Source: Anastatus disparis
Taxonomy: Eukaryota > Arthropoda > Insecta > Hymenoptera > Eupelmidae
Length of the DNA: 64,000 nt
Direction of reading: 5' to 3'
Assembly: GCA_017163975.1 (NCBI GenBank)
Contig: JAFFSR010000394.1
Location: forward strand, 1,800,501-1,864,500
The notes under the pieces were generated by a model that was not told the DNA's origin, did not search any database, and worked only from the letters and a program-made list of their open reading frames with translations. The position numbers and the translations under genes were made by a program. Every line of letters begins with the position of its first letter. The first letter of the stretch is position 1. Of the stretch, positions 24,238 to 34,930 are shown one piece after another.

Positions 24238-27082
24238 TCATTTTATTTATTTTTTATTTAACGTCATAACTATCTGTTTATACTATTATTTCAAATGTAC
24301 TAATTTAGCGACGGAGAGTCAAGCAATTGTGTTTCTAAACAAGCACATGTAACATTACAAGTGGTGCTTATATAAATCGACCGAGAGCAGGATTCGAACT
24401 CAGGACCTCGAATTACGAATCCATCACTCTACTTTTTTTTTATTTGGTGTTTTATTGAGATGAATACATTATAATAGCAGAGGTACATCATTTGATTTAC
24501 TAAAAAGCCTTTAGGAAAAAAACGTTAACATACGTGAGTTGAACATAGAAGTACATTATAGAGTCATTTGCCTATGTAATAGAGCTACATGGACTAAATA
24601 AGATTATTTGTTAGGTATTAAGTGATTTGGAGTGTTCTTAAGAAAAAAATAGTCTTAAAATAGACTAATTATGTGTTGAAGCTTACTATCGTATCTTCCA
24701 AATCTGGGAAAAATCCATTATAGGAAAAAAAAAAAACCAGAATATCTAGGTGATTTGGGATACACTCTCTGGGGAGTGTTTACTAAAATATAGAAGAGGA
24801 TGGGTCGTTTTATTTACAATATATACAATATATACAAAGTATTTTACCAGTAGAAAAGCCCATAAGAACTAATACATATAATAGTTTCGTTGGTTACAGA
24901 GTTGTAAAGATAGTTATTCGCTTTTAATACAAAACTATAATATAAGTTATAATTTTAAGCAGTATTTTGTAATTAATATACCAGTTTCCTCCATCTTGGA
25001 ATAAAGTTTAGCCTGTCTGTTTGAATAAGGTCATAATCTTGAAAAAAAGACATATGATGTTTAGTTATTAATTTTTTTAACATTCGGTAATAAATAATGT
25101 TAAGTTTTATGTGTTTCAAAAAACTTTGAGTAAACTATATCTTTTAACATTTTGAAGTTATTAACAGAGTTAACAGTAATTGAAATTATTAGAGAGAATC
25201 TTAATTATTTTCCGCATGATGAATTAGTTTTTCAGAAACCAAAGTTATCTTACAGTTATGTTCAGCGATTTGCGCTTGAATATTGTTGTGTAGTACCGCT
25301 AGCATATTTGATAACTCGTTTTAAAATTACCAAAGAGATTCTCTACCATGTTGATGATACTGACAGTCCTGTTGGAACTCCACTTTCCCTCACTACGAGA
25401 CAACAGCTGATATTCTCTGCGCTCGATGTGTGGGGAATATATAGTGCAGCTGATTTCCAACCAATGACGTTTCCATGTAGTAGAAGATGTTTGTTTCTGT
25501 TCTGGTGCAGTTAGCCTCAGCTATGGTGCTTTCTTATTTTTCACGTCTCTTGTATAAAATTTTTGAGCAATTTTGGAAGATGAGCACCCTCTGCCAGTTG
25601 GCTGTGAGCCCTGATTGTTCCTGATTGCCGCAGTAAGGTGGCGTAGTGTTGTCTTCTTAACACGTTCCACATTTACCGAAGCCATGAGTTCTCTTTACGT
25701 TTGACACTTTCGGTAACCTAAAGTTGCAGTTCAGACTTGAGTGCCCCACCCGTTGCCATATATGACGCTGATAAATGGAGTTTTCTAAACACCTCCCATC
25801 TTACTAATATTTAAAATGTTTTTAACGATAGTTAAATTTTACGATACTTCAGTTGTCTAGTTGTATAAATGGGTGAGAGACTTTTTTGAGGACGCACTTC
25901 CTCTCACCTTGAGTTTTCCACATTTTATGAAACAATATTTGGAAGATTTCAGCTGTTAATCTCTCTTTGACTTCTTGTGGCGTGAGATGTCATTAATACT
26001 TTCAACACCAATAAGTTTATTTTCTCGTGTGAAGGTGTGAAGTCGTAAAATAAAGGTATCTGTGGCGACTCAGTTGAGTTTAGCCTTGTTAAAACATTCT
26101 GTAATTGGCAGTGATGATTGTTTGTTCTGTCGTGAAATCTTTGAAGGTAAAAATGTTTTTATCGGCTGATTGTGATAAAGCATTTATTAACGATTTAGCG
26201 CGTTCATGACAGAAAGTTGTAAGATGGAGTGGTTTAACATTTCCTTTACAGTGATGCGCGTTACCCGTAGTCGCCATCAGCGTCACCGTGTTGAAAGGTC
26301 ACTATCCTTGTTTAACATGTTAAATGGATTATGAAGCTTTGTTTTCATTTGTGTTTGTACACTTAGTATTTGAGATCTTGGTAGATTTGTATTTGCACTT
26401 CCACAGAAATAGCCAAGTATTTTAGTTTTCTTCATTGATTTCAACTATGAAGATCCGTGTTAGGTGTTTCCAGTAGTGGACTCCAGCTTTATATCTTCTA
26501 TTGAGCCAGCGTTGGAAGCCGTTGACACCAATTATCTTGGTTGTAGCCATTTTGTTTCTGCTATACTTTACTGCAAGTTAAATTCTGGCGTGCGCTACGC
26601 GATTTAAAATTCGGGTTTATTCGACATTGTTTAGGAGTTCCAAATTCTTTTTATGGCCCATTTTATATTGTTTATCAATAATATTAGTAATTGGTGTATC
26701 TTCTTTAATGACTGCGATGAGAGAAACGGCGTCACTTTGTTCTTTGCATCAGAGTGCTGTGATAGGTTACAGTTTAGCGCTCAACGCAGGTTCGACCTGA
26801 CTTGGCGTAGCCATTTTGAATTTTAGGTGAGAGTTGCACTTATAATTTTGATGTTAATAGAAACACCTCACTATCGACCAAAAAGGCCATAACCATTGCT
26901 TACGAACGACAATAATATAATTATTCACACTCTCCAACAATTTAAGACCACCGAGTGTATTGTTGCGATAATTGAGCAGATTTTGCTGGAGACACAGAGG
27001 CGATGTGCACCCGTTCGTTCCTCAAGTCGCTCTCAATCCATCACTCTACCATTTGGAGCCACTGACGAGCCACTATCGGCCC
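24238..27082 (-). mobile_element. tRNA-derived SINE split by a LINE insertion, copy 1
   Basis: The element is in two pieces, 27,050-27,082 (head) and 24,238-24,432 (rest), read on the minus strand. The head reads GGGCCGATAGTGGCTCGTCA, then GGTAGAGTGATGGATT. The second piece carries the B box CTGAGTTCGAATCCTGC and the body, and ends TGACGTTAAATAAAAAATAA. The same unit is uninterrupted at 32,371-32,559. The two pieces are separated by exactly one inserted element flanked by a 15-bp duplication of SINE sequence. Confidence 0.88.
24433..27034 (-). mobile_element. 2.6-kb LINE copy with ORF1 but no reverse transcriptase
   Basis: The insertion is delimited by the 15-bp direct repeat AATCCATCACTCTAC at 24,418-24,432 and 27,035-27,049. 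On the minus strand it ends in poly(A) next to 24,433, so it moved by target-primed reverse transcription. Minus-strand frames at about 26,550-25,150 look like a decayed ORF1/gag. There are Gln/Asn-rich and basic blocks, then a Cys-rich segment near 25,700-25,580 resembling zinc knuckles, all broken by stops. From 25,150 to 24,433 the sequence is AT-rich and non-coding. No RT motifs are present, so ORF2 was deleted before or during transposition. The 120-codon plus-strand frame at 25,152-25,514 is antisense to this ORF1 and I do not call it a gene. Confidence 0.78.
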
Positions 27083-28850
27083 TTTTAATTTAATGTTATG
27101 AAGAAAATTAACTTACCATTTTTGTATCAGAGATCCTTAAGATAGTATAGTCAAGCTGGAATATTCCAAGGTTCTGAAACAAGAAATTTTAATTAAAAAC
27201 ATCGAAGTTGTTATTTTATTTATATATATTACTAATAATGCATATGAAAATTTGAAAGAATTGAAAGATGTATACACATAAGCACATTTATTCACATTAT
27301 AACTTTCAAAAACAATCAATAAATAATATCATCGATCTAAGTAAAATATTACTTATGTACCTAACTCTTTATTCAAACAAATTAGTAATGAAATATTTTA
27401 AAATAAAATAAGCTTAAATTAAACATAATTAAATTGGTGTGCTATTCCATAATATGTAAAGTAATAATTTTTCTTAAATACAACTATATCTATTTACTTC
27501 AGCTTCTCTAAATCACGTCATGAGAGAAAGAAAATTGAAAATCAAGTCCCTTAAGTCACATGGCAGAAGCTCACCAAGTTAATAAAAAAGAGTAAAAAGT
27601 AAAGAAGTCAACAGCAGGGTAAAGCAGACTTTGAATGAGCGTTCAAATCGACTTGAAAAGAAGACAGCTAGAGAGAAAGCTCAAGAGAAAGATAGAGCGA
27701 GTGTAAAAAAAAAAAGTAGAAAGAAGAAGCAAAGGAAGAGAAATATAGAAGAGGCAGGTGCTCGGGCACAGTAAGCCTGTGAAGAGTAAGTCAGTATTCT
27801 TTTGTAAGTAATTGAGACGCCTGGCAGACAACAAATTAGGCTAAAACCTGCATCTGTCTCATCTCTAAAGCACGTATATAGCGCCATCGAAAAATAAGAG
27901 CTTCATAATACCCCTTTGTCCTCTTATGCTAACGTTGAGTGCATTTGATTTTTCTTCTTTCTTTTTCTTTTTAAACAAAAAAAAGATAAACAAGCTGATA
28001 TTTCACTTTAAAAATTTTCTACCTAGGCGACATTTTTCTTTTTATTTGTCATTGATTTATTTCTCTTTATAAGAGAAAAAAAAACCTCGTAATCATTCTT
28101 CTGTAGTTTTGGGATGCTTGGTATTTTTTACGATGATGAATAGTATTAAGTTTATAAGAGAGACTAATGTTTTAGAGAACATATATGCTCTTCTCAGTTC
28201 AATTATTTTTATTACATGTGAATGAATTACTATTTTAATTTAAAGAAAAATATATTTGTATATAAATATAATTTCTTATTTTTGCTGATCACTCCTATTT
28301 TTAGCTCTGAACAAATTGAAAGATCCAATGTACACATAAACAAAATAGTCGAGGAAATAATGAAGTATCTGTGCAAATCGTATGTGATACACATCTGTTT
28401 GCTTCCATATTCTGGGTTACCAAGTTAAGAGCAAGAGTGTGTTTAAACTTTTTGGTATTTAAAAAAGTTTTATCTACTTTATGAGAGCATAATATTTAAA
28501 TTGATAATCCTACGAATTTTACTAAAGGAAAACGCTTTAAAATTTAGATCACAAAATCTTTCCCGATAAAAAAAAAATTATGCAAGAACCCAATTCATGC
28601 AAAACAATGTACATTTTAATTGAAAAGTAAGACATTAAGAATAAATTTCAGTACTGTATATTGAAGTATATTTCATAACTTCTGAAAAATTTGATTTTAT
28701 AAACAATTTTTAATAAAAATCTTCAAAGTAATCAATCAACTGGGACAGTAAAGCTAAAATTACAATTTTTTCTTTGGAAGTTTTAAAATATGTGTTGATA
28801 AAAAACTTTAAAAAAATCTAAGGTTAAGTCACAAAACAAACTTTTTTACA
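27083..28850. other. AT-rich intergenic region with a purine-rich island
   Basis: A GC-richer, GAGA/AAAG-rich island lies at about 27,530-27,900. A short candidate terminal exon lies at 28,305-28,428: it follows a strong polypyrimidine-AG acceptor and stays open for about 40 codons to TAA. No matching upstream exon was found. Otherwise nothing is recognised. Confidence 0.4.
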
Positions 28851-28855
28851 ATTTT

Positions 28856-28862
28856 TATAAAA
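28856..28862 (+). promoter_or_regulatory. TATA box of the small secreted-peptide gene
   Basis: TATAAAA lies 66 bases before the ATG at 28,922, so transcription would start near 28,886 and leave a leader of about 35 bases. In this AT-rich DNA a TATA-like word alone proves little; its spacing to a signal-peptide exon is what gives it weight. Confidence 0.5.
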
Positions 28863-28921
28863 TATGCATTGCTCTCTTTTTAGTTTGGTTGAGATTCAGA
28901 AATAGTAATCTACGACGATCC

Positions 28922-29217
28922 ATGCTCAGCGTCAAAATTTTTTGCGTCCTCATATATGCTCTGGCGTTTATTTTAATTGCAAGTAAGTTGGTCAGCTAAA
29001 ACAGTCGCGTATGATCGCTTGTCTTGTAAAAAGGAAGAGCAGCGTTATCTCCTATCAAGTGATAGATGATAATTATCGGCTCGTTACTCTAGCGATTGCT
29101 ACGCTTCCGTTTATATGCGTCACCACTAATCAGACAGTTTTTATCTACTCTGCACATATCGAACATTGTTATCCATTTCATGGCATGCTTTGCTCAGCAA
29201 ATGAGTGTTTTATCTAA
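28922..29217 (+). CDS. Small secreted cysteine-containing peptide, two exons (candidate)
   Basis: Exon 1 (28,922-28,982) encodes about 20 residues that read as a classic signal peptide: a Lys near the N terminus, a hydrophobic core rich in Leu, Ile, Phe and Ala, and small residues at the end. It stops at a consensus GTAAGT donor (28,983), leaving phase 1. The best acceptor is TTACTCTAG ending at 29,092, which gives a 110-bp intron. Exon 2 (29,093-29,217) stays open to TAA and carries four cysteines spaced C-x16-C-x7-C-x4-C. An alternative AG at 29,137 keeps the same phase but retains three cysteines. A signal-peptide exon followed by a phase-1 intron is common in small secreted peptide genes of insects, including venom and immune peptides. 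I recognise no family. The mature peptide would be about 40 residues with two possible disulphides. No transcript evidence is available. Confidence 0.55.
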
Positions 29218-29262
29218 AGGTACACGAAAAAAGTTAAGCACCCATTGAGTTTTATTAAATTA

Positions 29263-29268
29263 AATAAA
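29263..29268 (+). terminator. Polyadenylation signal AATAAA
   Basis: AATAAA lies 46 bases after the TAA of the small secreted-peptide gene and is followed at once by a GT-rich stretch (TCTGTGTTGA), the usual layout of an animal poly(A) site. Confidence 0.5.
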
Positions 29269-29279
29269 ATTCTGTGTTG

Positions 29280-32200
29280 AGACAATTTATAATTTGAAAT
29301 TCAAAAGTAAAAAGAGATTAAGACCGTAATACTATGTACTTTACAGATATCTTACTATTTCTATGTAACTAAACAAATCAAATTCATAAATCGGATAATG
29401 AGATAAACTTTAATATTGAAATGCATTAAAATGCAACCGATTTGTAACTATTGGTAACATAATACTAATAAAATAATATGTTAGCGACTTTTACTATTAA
29501 GTGTATTAATAGGCGGCGCTTATCTACTAAGTGTTTCCAGAAAATATAGATAAATACTATTTTAACTTATCGACCAACGAAAGTAGCCAAAAAATTATTA
29601 GTTTTCTAGCTTGAGATATATATCGTCATGAGCAGTGAATTCGGGTATAAAGTGTATGCACCTACAGTATACACAAAATAAAGTTTCATCCTTTCTTCAT
29701 AGTAATAAGCTCGAATTAAGATGTTGGCGTATTATTTAATAGATTTCAGTGTGTGCATAAATATCGTTAAAATTTTATTATACTAGTATCTTACAAGTCT
29801 AACAAAAGCTTTTTAACTTAACTCCGTCATCAGCTAATTAGTTTAAAATTTTATAATTATTTATGTGAGTATAAAATAAAGTAATTTAAAATATAGAAGA
29901 TAATTTAAGTAGTAAATTTAAAGAAAAAAATTTAAGAGAAAAAAATTGATTTTTACAAAGTACATAAATGTAAAACTAACCTCTTATATAGTATTTATTT
30001 TTTATAAAACAAATACGTTTTATTTATTAAAATTATTTTTTTATCTGTAAATAAAGCTTTACTATAAAAACCAATAAATTTTACTTGTGAACATTGTTTA
30101 ATTATAGTATTTATAAGATGTGTTTATATTTCCAATCAGCAATAACGTTTATAGTTTAAATGTATTTACTTTCATAGAAGTGATATTGCAGATAATTATT
30201 ATATTATATATATATTTAAGGTATCAGTTTCTAGTAGAGGATTTAACTTCATATTTACAGAAGTGAATGAATTCAAAAAGTAAATGTTACACACATTTAT
30301 ATATAAATATAATAGCTGTATCTGCAATTTGCGCTTTAAGAAGGAGTGTAAATACACAATTATTACAATTAAATAATAATTTTAAATAATCAAAAGTAAA
30401 GTTTTATTTATTTTTATATCAAAATTTCATTTACAGATAAATATATATAGATTAAAAAAATATAAATAATGTTTTAAAAAAGTAGCTGATAATAAAGATT
30501 ATATTCGGTCATTTTATATTATATAGTCTTTACGTTTTGTAAAGATAAAAGCAACTTTTAAAAATTAGCAAAAGTACCACAATTGGCTACTGCCATTCAA
30601 GACTGTTAACAAACGAAAATAAAATTTTATGACACTGAATAATTGAAACTTTTATACGAGTAAATTGTACGGTCAAATCTACTATGAATTATATAAAAAA
30701 CGTTATTATTAAAATAATAAAAACTCGATTTTCATGATGCACCGCCATATTGATGATGGAATATTCGCCAACTGTATTACTAGTATAGTACAAGAACTAT
30801 TGTAGTGTCAAAGAAGATATGGAGTAAGAACGGGCACGCTATTTGCATTTTATACTTAACCTCAAATGTTGACGAAGATGTTGATTTCTCTCAGTGGAAC
30901 AGAGAAAAATATATCTTCCCTTTTACATCTTTCACGACGGCAAATATAAAGTTTTAAAATTAATTTGTCATTCGAACCATCAGAATAAAATTGTACGCCA
31001 ACAAAACGCATGGCTGTACATAAAATAAAAAAAAACAGTCCGTTACATTACTATTTTCTATCTTTCTACCCCATTTTGCATAAATCAACTTTCTTAACAG
31101 TAGAATATATACGATTTGAAACAAAACCAAATAAATTATCGCATTATGCATATCCTCTTTAAGTATCGTAACAAAAAGTCATAATTCGTTCTCTCATGTG
31201 CAGCTCATCATTTCACCATTGTTATTATACGTATATACCTAATATCGCTTAAAACAAAGAGAGAGAAAAAAAAGATTAGACAAAAACCATATAAATAATA
31301 AAATCGCGAAAGTAAAAATTTTTTAGACCACATAAACTTACTTTTAAAATGTATACACTCGACACTTGCTATATAATATAATAATTCTTAGCTACAGCTC
31401 AGTAGAAAAGCCGACGACCAGACAAGCTTATCGCTCGTATATATATACGAATAGCTTCATGATAAGGTTTACGTATGCACACACCAAAAGCCTCAACCTC
31501 TCAGGGCCTACGTTTTATACTCTATGATATGAATACATTTTCACAATATATGTGCAATGGCATAGGCCATTATTGTTTTCAGTTATCTATCTTAAAGTGT
31601 TCGTACTCGTTGTTTTACGAGTTTTGAATGTATCGCTCGTTTTTACTATCTTTTAACGTTAAACGTATATTATATATATATAACCCCCGTTGACATTTAT
31701 TTGAACACTTTGATTATATAAGCCGAAAACGAAATAAATTGGTTTCTTAGTTTTGCTATTTTATATCACTCGTTCTCTTTTACGTGATTTTCAAGAAAGA
31801 TTTTTATAAATAAAATGGTTTTTACATTTTTAAATCATATTTATTAAGGTTAGAATAGCCCTGTAATTTGAAGGATTCATTAATTTTTAGATAGAATTTT
31901 ATTAAGTTTTACTTCTTATAATGTTATGATCATGTTAAACATATAAAACATTTTAGATGCATATTCAAAAATTTTTAAAAAATTTTTGATTCTTTGAATA
32001 TTTAATTTAATTATGAAACAAATATTTTATTGCTGTATTAATTACACATCTTTAAATCCATATAATTAATTTTTACGTCAAATTTATTTTATTCTCTTTT
32101 ATTTCATGAAATTACGTCCTGTATAATTAGAAATGATCTTCTTTATTGAGAAGAAAATATTTCCAGATTACATTCATGTGAATTGAAATTATTATTAAAT

Positions 32201-32370
32201 TATTTTATGAAATTATTATCAGTTTACATTCAATGATTTGTTTGCAACAAAAAAAAATTGTTTATGATGTACTTTGTTATCTTTATTCATAAAAAATAAA
32301 AAATATAATAACAAATAAATATTGTAATTACATTTTGGCGATAATTTTAATTACAATTATTGATATTAAT
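29280..32370. other. AT-rich intergenic region, no gene recognised
   Basis: The DNA is mostly poly-A/T rich. A slightly GC-richer patch at about 31,180-31,640 contains short inverted words (such as CGTATATATATACG) and a GAGAGAGAA run but no exon I can support. Confidence 0.45.
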
Positions 32371-32559
32371 TTATTATTATTTAACGTCGCTGTATTATCC
32401 TGTTATTGTGATGCTAATTAGCGACGGAGAACATCGTGGCCTTGCGAACAAAAGCACATGTGTTGTACAACGGTGTTATATCAATCGGTAATGACCGGGA
32501 TGCGAACTAAGGACCTCGAGATTACGAATCCATCGCTCTGAATGAGCCACTAACGACCT
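32371..32559 (-). mobile_element. tRNA-derived SINE, copy 2 (uninterrupted)
   Basis: On the minus strand this unit starts AGGTCGTTAGTGGCTCATTC. It continues with GATGGATTCGTAATCTCGAG and a diverged B box (TTAGTTCGCATCCCGG), then the body with ACATGTGCTTTTGTTCGC, and ends AGCGACGTTAAATAATAATA. It aligns block by block with the split copy at 24,238-27,082, confirming a family of about 190 bp. The tail words resemble the 3' end of the I-type LINE at 6,975-7,020. Confidence 0.85.
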
Positions 32560-34129
32560 CATGTTATAATCATAATATTTTTACTTTTATTAAAATGTAT
32601 GATTCGCCAGCTCTTAATAAAATAAAAAAATTTTAAATAAATAGTCAGAGAGCAATAAAAGCTAGTTAAACCCATTTAGCAATAGAAAACTCATTTTTAA
32701 TTTCTAGATAAGCAAAAAACTTAGCAATGCAAAGGTTTAAAATTCTTTCTTCTTTTTGGTTTTTGAATTTTCATTATCATAAATATACTTTTTAAGTAAA
32801 TATATCAATAAACAAAAATAAAAGAAGTTGCTCTTTTCTTTGCTATTATATTTATTCTATTTACTTACTAAGGCTTTGTTTTAAAATTTGAATTTTGTTA
32901 TGTTAAATTTTATTTTAACCTTATTGCAGATTATATTTAAATTGTTTATATTTTATCAAAAATTTATTTATTTTTAAATAAAATTACATTTAAAAGAAGT
33001 GCTTGAAACAGAAAACAAATCTCACTACAAAATTTGTTTTTATTAATAATATTTTACATATAAAAAAGTATCTCCAACAGTGGTCCATGAACATTATGGC
33101 TGACCAAAAACTATTAAAATGTTGCAAAACTACTCATAAACAATTCGTTCATCATATGATCATTTAAAAATTGTCTATAACATGACAAAACAAGTGGAAC
33201 AATAATTATTTACACCATAATTTTATGTTAATTAATATTGTATTTAGTTCCTTATTAATATTTTATACATTTCTTAACGTTCTAATAATTAACTTTTCGT
33301 CATTTAACCGCCTGGTTATAAAAATGACTCTTTATGTAGAATATAATCCATTCTATTAGGAGATGTAAGACAGACACTACACCTGGCTCAGTAATTTGAC
33401 CTATCTTTCGTTATATTGCAAAACTTAGAGAAGAAAAGAAATGCTTTAACCTTAGTATTTACCACGAAGATTATTCCAGTTAAATTTTCAAATAAATTTA
33501 TTCATTAGTTTTCAGAATTTTGGGTTTCAATATTAACCTTTAAAAATGGATGAGGATGCTTTTTACACTTTCAATAACAGATTCTTTTCAATAATAGTAG
33601 TATAAAATACTTTCCAGATAATACAATATCTTGATTTTACACACTTTATCTATGAAGATACGATTACATGGTGATCAGAGTTTTGGATTGACTGTAATCT
33701 GGATATCCAGTACATTTATACATTCAAGAATCTGAAGCTAAGTTTGTCTTCTATACAGATAATGAAGAACTTCTCAAAATATTATGGATGTGGAAAACAT
33801 AAAACAATTCGAATGTTCACTTCTCTGGTATGGCAAAGTATTGGTGAATGGGCCTGAGCAATCAATAACCATGCTTGGCGATATTAATAAGCATATAACA
33901 TTGATGCCTCGAAGAAAAGAAAAGGACTTTACGTGATACAGCGAGTATGTGAATGTAAAGAAGCACATTATATTGAAATAAATGAAAAGCTTAGAAATAA
34001 TCTCCAGATTTGAAAAGATTTTTATGACAAAAACGCCATTATTACTTTGAAAGCAAAGAAAAATAAGGACAGCACAGGGGGGAAGCGGTTATCGGTGATA
34101 GACCGGTATGTTCGCAAGAGCAATAACCG
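32560..34129. other. Intergenic; right part may be degraded Polinton sequence
   Basis: Up to about 33,540 nothing is recognised. Between 33,546 and 34,100 several short frames have protein-like composition and run into the capsid block on the same strand. They may be an eroded upstream Polinton gene, but I cannot name it. Confidence 0.3.
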
Positions 34130-34402
34130 ATCAATTCTACATTTACATAGATAATATGTGTGCTTTACACAGTGGGAGATATTCAAGCTTCACTGTTACG
34201 TATAGTCACATTTAATAATACAAAGTATACATTTGGATTTAACGTAGTGAAACAGTTTTCACATATAAATTACATTCCTTTACTTAATAACACTTTCCAG
34301 AATAAGGGATTTTAGATATAAGGATAGACACGGTCTTCGTATACCATTTGAGTACGGGACGTTGACGGTTACGCTTCAGTTTAAACGTAATCAGCAATTT
34401 AA
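34130..34402 (+). pseudogene. C-terminal part of a Polinton virion-type protein
   Basis: A plus-strand stretch at 34,172-34,300 has a frame with V-G-D followed by a hydrophobic S-L-L-R-I-V segment. A second frame at about 34,320-34,400 has a Pro-Phe-Glu-Tyr-Gly segment followed by T-V-T-L-x-F. This is the pattern I know from the end of a conserved structural gene placed just upstream of the small Gly-rich protein in insect Polintons. It is broken by a frameshift and at least one stop, and its N-terminal two thirds are not recognisable. The assignment is from memory of the family and from gene order. Confidence 0.55.
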
Positions 34403-34405
34403 AAT

Positions 34406-34705
34406 ATGTCTCATTACACAGCATATTATTCCGAGCAGATTGGCGGCAGTGGAATCCATCGGGTATTCAACGGTTCACATTACCAACGTGGACATGGTAT
34501 AGGAAGTTTTCTAGGAGGTCGTTTTCGAAGAGTTTTACCTTATCTTACCACTGGAGCAAAAGCAGTCGGTAAAGAAGCTGTTCGCGCAGGTATGCATGTA
34601 CTAGACGATGTTACGAACGATGGTACAAAGTTCAAACAGTCTTTAAATACGAGATGCAGGAATCGGGTCAAAATCTCAAGAGGTGAGCAGTTAATAAAAT
34701 CCTAA
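34406..34705 (+). CDS. Small Gly-rich Polinton protein (pX/pVI-like), intact frame
   Basis: The 99-residue frame starts with a tyrosine-rich segment, passes through a Gly-rich region with R-G-H-G-I-G-S-F-L-G-G-R-F-R, then has an amphipathic basic helix with A-K-A-V-G-K-E-A. This Gly-rich amphipathic signature is typical of the small minor-virion protein of insect and other animal Polintons, compared by some authors with adenovirus pX or pVI. Such proteins are thought to contact DNA or membrane inside the particle. The frame is open to its TAA, unlike its neighbours, but its C-terminal part is probably shifted relative to the family. It is likely a fossil that has escaped a stop by chance. Confidence 0.7.
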   Translation: MSHYTAYYSEQIGGSGIHRVFNGSHYQRGHGIGSFLGGRFRRVLPYLTTGAKAVGKEAVRAGMHVLDDVTNDGTKFKQSLNTRCRNRVKISRGEQLIKS

Positions 34706-34706
34706 A

Positions 34707-34905
34707 ATGATGAAGGGTTCTGGATATAAACGTCGTTGCCTAGCGGAAGCGCCAGTCCCCAAAAAGACGCTCAACAGCTCGTACTAAAGTCAAAAACAAA
34801 GTGTTATAAAAAGAAAAAAAGGTGGTATTCTGAAAACGTAAAAGAGTTAGCAAAAAGAAAATACAAGTCTTTACGCAGTGTGACAGATATTTTTGGACCT
34901 AACTA
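34707..34905 (+). pseudogene. Small basic Polinton protein, frame-broken
   Basis: An ATG-ATG start opens a short frame with K-G-S-G-Y-K-R-R, which stops at about 34,785. Lys/Arg-rich sequence resumes in another frame and ends D-I-F-G-P-N before TAG at 34,903. A very basic protein of about 65 residues in this place, with an ending of the D-I-F-G-P type, is usual in these elements and presumably binds DNA. The start lies 2 bases after the stop of the preceding gene, a spacing typical of compact viral gene clusters. Confidence 0.6.
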
Positions 34906-34930
34906 GAAAAAAACAAGATAGCGTTCATAC

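Noticed and set aside
25152..25514. 120-codon plus-strand frame
   Set aside because: It is antisense to the ORF1 remains of the LINE inserted at 24,433-27,034; no domain is recognisable on the plus strand.
27643..27887. Overlapping minus-strand frames of 63 and 68 codons
   Set aside because: Leu/Phe/Ser-rich translation of a purine-rich tract; no support for coding.
32560..34129. A further Polinton gene upstream of the capsid block
   Set aside because: Frames are short and I could not match them to any polymerase, integrase, ATPase or protease motif; left as a possibility only.
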